A DNA stretch of 64,000 nucleotides from Streptomyces flavofungini (lineage in GTDB: Bacteria; Actinomycetota; Actinomycetes; Streptomycetales; Streptomycetaceae), in assembly GCF_014650815.1 (NCBI RefSeq), contig NZ_BMVR01000001.1:186001-250000 (forward strand). Direction: 5' to 3'. Below are positions 57,781 through 64,000 of this stretch, piece after piece. Each line of letters begins with the position of its first letter. Position 1 is the stretch's first letter. Below the pieces are notes generated by a model that saw only the letters and a program-made list of their open reading frames with translations, searched no databases and was not told the origin of the DNA. The position numbers were made by a program, and so were the translations under genes.

Positions 57781-58560
57781 ATGCCCGCCGCCGTCGCCCG
57801 CACCCGTTTCACCGGCCGCACCGCCCTCGTCACCGGCGGCGGCTCCGGCCTCGGCCGCGCCATCGCCCTCGCGTTCGCCGCCGAGGGCGCGAACGTCGTC
57901 GTCACCGGCCGCTCCGAGGGCCCGCTCAAGGAGACGGTGGCACTGGTCGAGGAGGCGGGCGGCACGGCCCTGGCGCACCCTGCGGACGTGACGCGCGCCG
58001 CCGACGTCGAGGCCGCGGTCCGCGCGGCCGTCGACCGCTTCGGCGCCCTCGACGTGGCCGTGAACAACGCGGGCGTCTTCCGCGGCGGCGCACCCGTGGC
58101 CGACCTCCCCGAGGACGACTGGCGGACGCTGCTCGACACCAACGTCACCGGCGTGTTCCTGGCCCTGCGGGCCGAGGTCCGCCAGATGCGTACGCAGGAC
58201 GGCGGCGGCGCGATCGTGAACATCGCCTCCAACCTGGGCGCCCACAAGCGCCGCCCGGGCATCGCCGGCTACGTCGCCGCGAAGGCCGCCGTCTCCGCCC
58301 TCACCCGTGGCGCCGCCCTCGACCACATCCAGGACGGCATCCGCATCAACGCCGTCAGCCCCGGCCCCGCGGCCACCGCCATGTCCCTGCGCCCCGGCGA
58401 GACCGCCACCGACCGCGCCACCCGCATGCGGTCCGAGTCCCCCCTCGGCCGGGTCTCGGACACCACGGAGATCGCGGCAGCCGTCCTCTACCTGGCGTCG
58501 GACGACGCGGGCTCGGTGGTGGGCGCGGACTTGGTGGTGGACGGGGGCGCGGCGGCCTGA
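57781..58560 (+). CDS. Short-chain dehydrogenase/reductase (classical SDR)
   Basis: A 259-residue SDR with the NAD(P) loop TGGGSGLGRAIA near residue 20, the structural NNAG at about 95, the catalytic Ser in VNIASNLG, Tyr-x-x-x-Lys as YVAAK and the C-terminal GADLVVDGGAA. It is catalytically complete and resembles 3-oxoacyl-ACP-reductase-like enzymes (FabG family); the substrate is not predictable. The start is the ATG at 57781 with AGGAG; a GTG at 57745 is in frame. It is probably repressed through the dyad directly upstream. Confidence 0.88.
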   Translation: MPAAVARTRFTGRTALVTGGGSGLGRAIALAFAAEGANVVVTGRSEGPLKETVALVEEAGGTALAHPADVTRAADVEAAVRAAVDRFGALDVAVNNAGVFRGGAPVADLPEDDWRTLLDTNVTGVFLALRAEVRQMRTQDGGGAIVNIASNLGAHKRRPGIAGYVAAKAAVSALTRGAALDHIQDGIRINAVSPGPAATAMSLRPGETATDRATRMRSESPLGRVSDTTEIAAAVLYLASDDAGSVVGADLVVDGGAAA

Positions 58561-58732
58561 CCGGGGCGCCGTCGCGGCGGGCCCGGACCCGGTTCACCGC
58601 GAGGCCGGGCCCGGCCCCGGCGTCCGCGAGCCCCGCCGTCACCACAAGGCCGGGCCCGGCCCCGCCCACCCTCACCACCCCCGCACAGTCACCCCCCTCA
58701 CCGCCCACACATACAGGCGTACGCTCACCGGC

Positions 58733-59686
58733 ATGACGGTGAGCGGGCGTACGAGGAAGTGGACCGCGCGCGACATCCCCGACCAGGGCGGACGCGTCGC
58801 CGTGGTCACCGGGGCCAACAGTGGACTCGGGTACGTCACGGCGCGCGAGCTGGCCCGGCGCGGCGCCCGGGTGGTCCTCGCCTGCCGCAGTGCGGAGCGC
58901 GGCGCCGAGGCCCTGCGGCGACTGACGGACGAAGTGCCCGCCGCCGACGCCGAGTTCCGCCCGCTCGATCTCGGGGACCTCTCCTCCGTACGGGAGTTCG
59001 CCGACCGGTACGAGCGGGAGCGCGGCGGGCGGCTCGACCTGCTGGTCAACAACGCGGGCGTGATGGCCCTGCCCTACCGGCGGACGACGGACGGCTTCGA
59101 GACGCAGTTCGGCGTGAACCACCTCGGGCACTTCGCGCTCACCGGGCTGCTCCTGCCGCAGCTCCTCGCCACGCCCGGCGCCCGCGTCGTCACCGTCTCC
59201 AGCATGGCCCACCTGTTCGCCAACATCGACATCGCGGACCTCAACAGCGAGCTGCGCTACCGCCGTTGGCCCGCCTACGCCCGCTCCAAGTCCGCCAACC
59301 TGCTCTTCGTCCACGAGCTGGCGCGGCGCCTCGCCGACACCGGCGCCGATGTCGTCGCGGCCGCCGCGCACCCCGGCTACGCCGCGACGAACCTCCAGGC
59401 GGCCGGGCCCCGCATGGCGGGCCGCCGGGCCATGGAGCTGTCCATGGCGGTCGTCAACCGCCTCGTCGGCCAGTCCCCGGAGACCGGCGCCCTGCCCACG
59501 CTGTACGCGGCCACGGCGCCCGGGGTGCGGCCGGACTCCTTCACAGGGCCGCGCCTCCTCGCCTGGCGCGGCGCCCCCGCACGGTCTCCGCGGGCCGGGT
59601 GGACCCGCGGCGACGTGGCGGGCGAGCGCCTGTGGGCGGCGTCGGAGTCGCTGACAGGCGTGACGTACACGGCGCTGAAGGCCTGA
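58733..59686 (+). CDS. Retinol-dehydrogenase-like SDR oxidoreductase
   Basis: A 317-residue SDR of the light-dependent protochlorophyllide/retinol-dehydrogenase-like type: TGANSGLGYVTARELA cofactor loop, NNAGVMALPYRRT, the catalytic Ser in VVTVSSMAHL and YARSKSANLLF with the Tyr/Lys pair. These actinobacterial enzymes have broad or unknown substrates. The ATG at 58733 is supported by strong family similarity just after it; a weak GGCGT lies upstream. It follows the other SDR gene by 172 bases but belongs to a different branch. Confidence 0.85.
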   Translation: MTVSGRTRKWTARDIPDQGGRVAVVTGANSGLGYVTARELARRGARVVLACRSAERGAEALRRLTDEVPAADAEFRPLDLGDLSSVREFADRYERERGGRLDLLVNNAGVMALPYRRTTDGFETQFGVNHLGHFALTGLLLPQLLATPGARVVTVSSMAHLFANIDIADLNSELRYRRWPAYARSKSANLLFVHELARRLADTGADVVAAAAHPGYAATNLQAAGPRMAGRRAMELSMAVVNRLVGQSPETGALPTLYAATAPGVRPDSFTGPRLLAWRGAPARSPRAGWTRGDVAGERLWAASESLTGVTYTALKA

Positions 59687-59710
59687 CGGCCTCCTCGGCC
59701 CCGCCTGCGC

Positions 59711-60370
59711 CTACCGCAACCCCGACGCCTCGAACACCGCCTTCGCCTCCCGGCCGTCCAAGCGCGCCAGCAACCGCCCCAGCTCCACCGAGCCCGTCCG
59801 CAGCAGGCCCAAGGCCCGGGACGCGCGGGCCCCCGCGTCCAAGCGGTGCAGCAGCAGCGGGTTCTCGGCGAGGATCCTCGGGTCGAACTCGACGCGGTTG
59901 CCGAGGGAGTCGCACAGGACGAGCCGCGCGGCGACGGTCTCGCTGATGCGGACGCTGGTGAGCAGGCCGGTGCACACGTGCCCGCGGCGCAGCGGTCCGC
60001 GGACGGCGAGCCAGCCGGGGCCCGCGGTGACGCGCGCCGGATACAGGATCACGTACAGCAGGACGGCGAGCCCCGCCCACAAGCCCGTGCGCGCGGCGCT
60101 CAGCGTGCCCGCCGCGCCGTCGACCAGCATGATCAGGGCGAACAGGGCGAGCGAGCAGAAGACGGCGGCGCGCAGGTCGGCGGCCCAGCGCCGGTCCGCC
60201 ACCACCGCGTCCCGGCCGAGGAGCGCGGGCACGGCGCCGCCGCCGTCGTCCTCGGGTGACGTGCGCGGATGCGGCCCGTGGTCCCGGGCGGAGCCCCAGG
60301 CGAGGTCACGCGCACGGCCGCGCGCCGTGACCCGGCGGCGCGTGCCCCGAGTCGTCCAGTCATGTCCCAT
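59711..60370 (-). CDS. PH-domain-like membrane protein, second example
   Basis: A 219-residue protein with a basic N-terminus (to about residue 45), two hydrophobic segments (about 65-110: AVFCSLALFALIMLVDG and GLWAGLAVLLYVILYPA) and a cytoplasmic beta-rich domain (VTAGPGWLAVRGPLRRGHVCTG, LVLCDSLGNRVEFDPRIL) like the bacterial PH type. It shares this plan with the protein at 14633 but is not a close copy. The start is the ATG at 60370; another lies 24 codons upstream. Convergent with the SDR gene. Function unknown. Confidence 0.65.
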   Translation of the reverse strand: MGHDWTTRGTRRRVTARGRARDLAWGSARDHGPHPRTSPEDDGGGAVPALLGRDAVVADRRWAADLRAAVFCSLALFALIMLVDGAAGTLSAARTGLWAGLAVLLYVILYPARVTAGPGWLAVRGPLRRGHVCTGLLTSVRISETVAARLVLCDSLGNRVEFDPRILAENPLLLHRLDAGARASRALGLLRTGSVELGRLLARLDGREAKAVFEASGLR

Positions 60371-60602
60371 GTGCCGCACCGTAGGCCGGGCCCTCCGCAC
60401 CGTCCGCGCTGTTGACGTGGTGCATACACATTCATGGCACACCTTGACGCGGCGCTGACGAACCCTCTCAACAACGCGTCAAGAGGAGTGCCCGCCCCGT
60501 CAAAGAGGCGCCAAGGAGTGCCGACGCCCGGCGCGGACGCGCTGACGCTGGGGTGGCCCGCCGACTTCACCCCCTCGGCCGACCTGCACGAAAGGCACCA
60601 GC

Positions 60603-62483
60603 ATGACGACCGTTTCCGAGCACCCCGGCGCCCCGGCCATCGAGGAACCTCCCGATACCGGCGCGGCGGACCCGGGTGACCGTCATCGCCTCACGGCCCT
60701 CCAGGGCCTGGCCGCGCTGTCCCTGGACGCGATGGCCTCCGTCGCGTACGGGCCGGAGGCCATCGTCCTCGTCCTGGCCGCGGCCGGTGGCCACGGACTC
60801 GGCTTCACGCTGCCGGTGACCCTCGCGATCGCCGCGCTCCTTGCCGTGCTCGTCGCCTCCTACCGCCAGGTCATCGCCGCCTTTCCCGACGGCGGCGGCA
60901 GCTACGCCGCCGCGAAGACGCACCTGGGCCGCCGCTCCGGCCTGGTCGCCGCCGCGTCCCTGGTCCTGGACTACGTCCTGAACGTGGCCGTCGCCGTGAC
61001 GGCGGGCGTCGCCGCCCTCACCTCCGCCTTCCCCGAGCTGTACGGCGACCGCCTGGTGCTGTGCCTGGGCGTCCTCGTCGTCATCACGGCCGTCAACCTG
61101 CGCGGCATCGTCGACTCGGCGCGCGTGTTCATCGCCCCGACCGCGGTGTTCATCGGCGCGATCCTCACGATGGTCACCGTCGGCCTGTTCCGGGACGGCC
61201 CGGTCTCCGCCGCGGCCGCCCAGGGCCACGCCTCCGTCCTGTCCGACAACGCCACGACGGTCGGCGCGCTGCTTCTGCTGAAAGCTTTCGCCTCGGGCTG
61301 CTCGGCGCTCACCGGCGTGGAGGCCATCGCCAACGCCGTGCCGTCCTTCCGGACCCCGCGGGTCAGGCGCGCCCAGCACGCGGAGGTCGCGCTCGGCGCC
61401 CTGCTCGGCGTGATGCTGATCGGCCTGTCCGTCCTCATCTCCCGCTTCGGCCTGCAGCCGGTCGAAGGCGTCACCGTCCTCGCCCAGCTCACGGACGCCT
61501 CCCTCGGCCACAACTGGGCCTTCTACGTCGTGCAGTTCGCGACGATGATCCTGCTGGCTCTGTCCGCCAACACGTCCTTCGGCGGCCTGCCCGTCCTGAT
61601 GAGCCTGCTGGCCCGGGACAACTACCTGCCGCACGTCTTCGCCCTGAAGGCCGACCGGCAGGTGCACCGGCACGGCGTCCTCGCCCTGGCCGTGGCGGGC
61701 GCCGCCCTCCTGGTGTTCTCCGGCGGCGACACCAACACCCTCGTACCGCTCTTCGCGATCGGTGTCTTCATCGGCTTCACGCTCTGCCAGACCGGCATGG
61801 TCATCCACTGGCGCAAGGCGGGCAAGCCCGCGAAGGCGCTGCTCAACGGCTTCGGCGCGGTCCTCACCGGCATCTGTGCCATCGTCGTGACGGCCACCAA
61901 GTTCACCGAGGGCGCCTGGCTGATCGTCCTCGCGCTGCCCGCGATCGTCCTCGTCTTCGAGCTGGTGCACCGGGCGTACGGCCGCATCGGCGAGGACCTC
62001 GGCCTCGGCCGCGTCCCCGAGCCGCCGCACCGCGACCACTCCCTGGTGATCGTCCCCGTGTCCGGCCTGTCCAGGCTGACCTGCGAGGCCCTGAACGCGG
62101 CGGTGTCCCTCGGGGACGAGGTGCGGGCCGTCACGGTCACGTACGCCGACGCGGAGGACCGGGCGGCGACGGCGGCGCTGCGGCGGGACTGGGAGCTGTG
62201 GAATCCCGGCGTGGATCTGGTCGAGCTGCCGTCCAGCGCCCGGACCGTCGGACGGCCGGTCGCGGAGTACGTGCGGAAGGTGTACCAGTACCACCCGACG
62301 ACTCGGGTCACCGTACTGATCCCCGAGGTTGAGCCCGCTCATCTCTGGCAGCGGTTGCTGCAGAACCAGCGCGGGGCGGTGCTCGCGCACGCGGTGCGGC
62401 GGGACACGGACGCGGTGATCTGCCGGTTGCGCTTCCGCATCGCTGCTCGGCGACGGGCTGATTTCAGCCCGTCCGGCGCTTGA
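60603..62483 (+). CDS. APC-superfamily amino acid/potassium permease
   Basis: A 626-residue membrane protein with about 12 helices (residues 35-470): LSLDAMASVAYGPEAIVLVLAAAG is the APC helix-1 motif, and FPDGGGSYAAAKTHLGRRSGLVAAASLVLDYVLNVAV is diagnostic of the KUP-like/KimA-like APC branch. A cytoplasmic domain of about 140 residues follows (DHSLVIVPVSGLSRLTCEALN, TVTYADAED), resembling a universal-stress or ligand-sensing fold. KimA-type proteins take up K+ and are often controlled by c-di-AMP; whether this one carries K+ or amino acids is open. The ATG at 60603 follows GAAAGG. Its last residues (ADFSPSGA) are encoded by an intergenic repeat. Confidence 0.85.
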   Translation: MTTVSEHPGAPAIEEPPDTGAADPGDRHRLTALQGLAALSLDAMASVAYGPEAIVLVLAAAGGHGLGFTLPVTLAIAALLAVLVASYRQVIAAFPDGGGSYAAAKTHLGRRSGLVAAASLVLDYVLNVAVAVTAGVAALTSAFPELYGDRLVLCLGVLVVITAVNLRGIVDSARVFIAPTAVFIGAILTMVTVGLFRDGPVSAAAAQGHASVLSDNATTVGALLLLKAFASGCSALTGVEAIANAVPSFRTPRVRRAQHAEVALGALLGVMLIGLSVLISRFGLQPVEGVTVLAQLTDASLGHNWAFYVVQFATMILLALSANTSFGGLPVLMSLLARDNYLPHVFALKADRQVHRHGVLALAVAGAALLVFSGGDTNTLVPLFAIGVFIGFTLCQTGMVIHWRKAGKPAKALLNGFGAVLTGICAIVVTATKFTEGAWLIVLALPAIVLVFELVHRAYGRIGEDLGLGRVPEPPHRDHSLVIVPVSGLSRLTCEALNAAVSLGDEVRAVTVTYADAEDRAATAALRRDWELWNPGVDLVELPSSARTVGRPVAEYVRKVYQYHPTTRVTVLIPEVEPAHLWQRLLQNQRGAVLAHAVRRDTDAVICRLRFRIAARRRADFSPSGA

Positions 62484-62560
62484 GGACGAGCCGCGGAGCG
62501 GCGACAGCGGGGGTCCGGGGGCGCAGCCCCGGGTTCGGGAAGGGGTGGGTCCGGGGCGCC
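62464..62560. repeat. Common Streptomyces intergenic repeat, copy 2
   Basis: CCGTCCGGCGCTTGAGGACG, then a GC-rich palindromic region (GTCCGGGGGCGCAGCCCCGGG). It is the reverse-oriented counterpart of the repeat at 44586-44706. It supplies the last codons and stop of the transporter gene and probably serves as its terminator. Confidence 0.6.
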
Positions 62561-62666
62561 CCGCGAGGGCTACACACGGCCGCAATACCTCTGTCGTAAT
62601 CCCCCTGCATGGTTGATCGTTGGGCCCGGCATGTACCCGACGATCCAGCGCACTGGGGGACACGGC

Positions 62667-63926
62667 ATGACCATCGACCGCAGGACTCTGCTCGCATCCG
62701 GCGCCGCGCTCGGGCTGCTCACCGCGTGCGGTTCGAACACGGGCCGCGGCGGCGACGGCTCGGACGGCGAGGGGCCGAAGCTGTCGCAGTGGTACCACCA
62801 GTACGGCGAGGCGGGCACCGAACAGGCCGTGAAGCGGTACGCCGACGCCTACGGCAAGGCCGATGTGGCCGTGCAGTGGCGCCCCGGCAACTACGACGAG
62901 CAGACCGCCGCCGCCCTCCTCACCAAGTCCGGGCCCGACGTCTTCGAGGTCAACGGCCCGACCCTGGACCAGATCCAGGGCGGCCAGGTGCTCGACCTCA
63001 CCGACCTGCTCGACGGCGTACGGGACGACTTCAACCCGGCCGTGCTCGCGCCGAAGACGTACGACGGCCGGATCTGGGCGATCCCCCAGGTCGTCGACAT
63101 GCAGCTCCTCTACTACCGCAAGAGCCTGCTCGCCGACGCGGGCCGCACCCCACCCAAGTCCCTCGGTGAACTCGTCGACACCGCAAGGGCGTTGACGACG
63201 AAGAAGGTCAAGGGGCTGTTCCTCGGCAACGACGGCGGTGCGGGCGCCCTCGGCGGCACCCCCCTGTACGCGGCCGGGCTCCAGCTCGTCACCGACGACG
63301 GCAAGGTCGGCTTCGACGACCCGGCCGCCGCCCGCGCCCTCGCCCACCTGCGCGATCTGTACGAGGACAAGTCGCTGCTGCTCGGCGCGCCCTCCGACTG
63401 GTCGGACCCGTCGGCGTTCGTGCAGGGCCTCACGGCGATGCAGTGGTCGGGGCTGTGGGCGCTGCCCGCGGTGAAGAAGGCGCTGGGCGACGACTTCGGG
63501 GTGGCCGCGTTCCCCGCCGCCGGGCCGGGCGGGAAGGCGGCGGTGCCGGTGGGCGCGTACGGCTCGGCGGTCAGCGCCCGCAGCGCGCACAAGCAGGCGG
63601 CCAAGGACTTCGTGAAGTGGCTGTGGGTCGAAAAGACCGACTACCAACGGGACTTCGCCCTCTCCTACGGCTTCCACATCCCCGCACGCCTGTCCCTGGC
63701 GAAGAAGGCCGACGCCCTCACCGAGGGCCCGGCGGCCGACGCGGTGCGCCACTCCACCGAGAGCGGGTTCGCCGAGCCGCTGCTCTGGACCCCGGCGAGC
63801 CGCGTCGCGTACCAGGACGCGCTCAGCCGCATCATCAAGTCCGGCGCGAACCCGGAGAGCGAACTGCGGTCCGTCGTACGGAAGGTGTCGGCGGAGCTGG
63901 ACCGGGTCAAGAAGAAGTCGTCGTGA
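62667..63926 (+). CDS. Sugar ABC transporter substrate-binding lipoprotein
   Basis: A 419-residue family 1 extracellular solute-binding protein. A Tat-like start (DRRTLLASGAALGLLTACG) ends in the lipobox LTAC, so it is a membrane-anchored lipoprotein. The mature domain has the two-lobe sugar-binding pattern: QWYHQYGEAGTEQAVKRYADAY, PDVFEVNGPTLDQIQGGQVLDL, AIPQVVDMQLLYYRKSLLADAG and a C-terminal QAAKDFVKWLW helix. The ATG at 62667 has GGGGGA upstream; in-frame ATGs at 62613 and 62631 precede the signal. It overlaps the next GTG by four bases (GTGA), so it opens a sugar-import operon that runs off the window. Confidence 0.92.
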   Translation: MTIDRRTLLASGAALGLLTACGSNTGRGGDGSDGEGPKLSQWYHQYGEAGTEQAVKRYADAYGKADVAVQWRPGNYDEQTAAALLTKSGPDVFEVNGPTLDQIQGGQVLDLTDLLDGVRDDFNPAVLAPKTYDGRIWAIPQVVDMQLLYYRKSLLADAGRTPPKSLGELVDTARALTTKKVKGLFLGNDGGAGALGGTPLYAAGLQLVTDDGKVGFDDPAAARALAHLRDLYEDKSLLLGAPSDWSDPSAFVQGLTAMQWSGLWALPAVKKALGDDFGVAAFPAAGPGGKAAVPVGAYGSAVSARSAHKQAAKDFVKWLWVEKTDYQRDFALSYGFHIPARLSLAKKADALTEGPAADAVRHSTESGFAEPLLWTPASRVAYQDALSRIIKSGANPESELRSVVRKVSAELDRVKKKSS

Positions 63927-64000
63927 GCGAGGGCGCGGCGAGCGAGGGCGGAAGGGGCTCCTCGACGGCGCGCGGCACGGGCACCCCGCGTCCGCGCGCA
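63923..64000 (+). CDS. Start of a coupled ABC permease gene (partial)
   Basis: A GTG at 63923 overlaps the stop of the binding-protein gene. The 26 visible codons are a Gly/Ser/Arg-rich polar stretch without membrane segments, as often precedes the first helix of sugar-importer permeases. Identity as a permease is inferred from position alone; the rest lies beyond the window. Confidence 0.5.
   Translation, partial: MSEGAASEGGRGSSTARGTGTPRPRA

Noticed and set aside
60443..60602. A c-di-AMP (ydaO-type) riboswitch before the APC transporter
   Set aside because: I looked for the conserved pseudo-symmetric core and did not see it; a covariance-model search would be decisive.

Overview
The window is high-GC actinobacterial DNA and almost certainly comes from a Streptomyces chromosome. 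GTG starts and stop/start overlaps of 1-4 bases are common. The block hrdA-like sigma factor / dnaG / ferredoxin-reductase-like protein / dgt / nasA / nirBD matches, from memory, a conserved core block of S. coelicolor. No database was searched: every assignment rests on motifs, length and context.

Layout. 1-2.8 kb: molybdate uptake (a ModB-ModC fusion, ModA, a TOBE-domain regulator). 2.95-12.2 kb: a divergent locus around a Zur/Fur-like 19-bp dyad. Leftward lie an MFS exporter and a TauD-type dioxygenase. Rightward lies a translationally coupled operon: FecB/FecCD/ATPase chelate importer, methyltransferase, DUF364 'heavy-metal chelation' protein, PduX-like GHMP kinase and a cysteine-synthase-fold PLP enzyme. 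I read it as a candidate metallophore system without NRPS or NIS synthetases; it is the most interesting part of the window. 12.2-19 kb: TPR-like, FHA and PH-domain proteins and a 1038-aa sortase-type surface protein.

19.2-27.3 kb is an accessory island. Its right end is the 3' end of a CAU tRNA gene and its left end is a degenerate copy of that tRNA 3' end with matching flank. It holds two cas-less type I-E mini-CRISPR arrays, a 772-bp direct duplication carrying vapBC, a phd/PIN toxin-antitoxin pair, a dead IS5-family transposase, an EmrB-type efflux pump and an NmrA-like oxidoreductase behind a SoxR-like operator. I found no integrase. A third CRISPR relic, with leader, lies outside the island at 41.6 kb.

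27.3-40.2 kb is core: three tRNAs, a sugar kinase, a heterodimeric ABC exporter, hrdA, dnaG, an oxidoreductase and dgt. 40.3-57.7 kb holds nitrogen assimilation in two parts: a sirohydrochlorin-chelatase-like protein and NasA, then an NAD(P)H/FAD protein, NirB and NirD. Both parts have GlnR-like half-sites on an 11-bp period upstream, and molybdate import at the left edge would supply the NasA cofactor. Between them are CutA, a gamma-glutamylcyclotransferase-like protein, a lipoprotein/histidine-kinase pair with no response regulator, a SoxR/flavin-reductase pair sharing a 17/19 operator match with the island nmrA gene, an aminotransferase, a sortase, and an 830-bp gene-free stretch full of direct repeats. 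57.7-64 kb: two SDR enzymes, a PH-like membrane protein, an APC-family transporter and the start of a sugar ABC operon that runs off the window.
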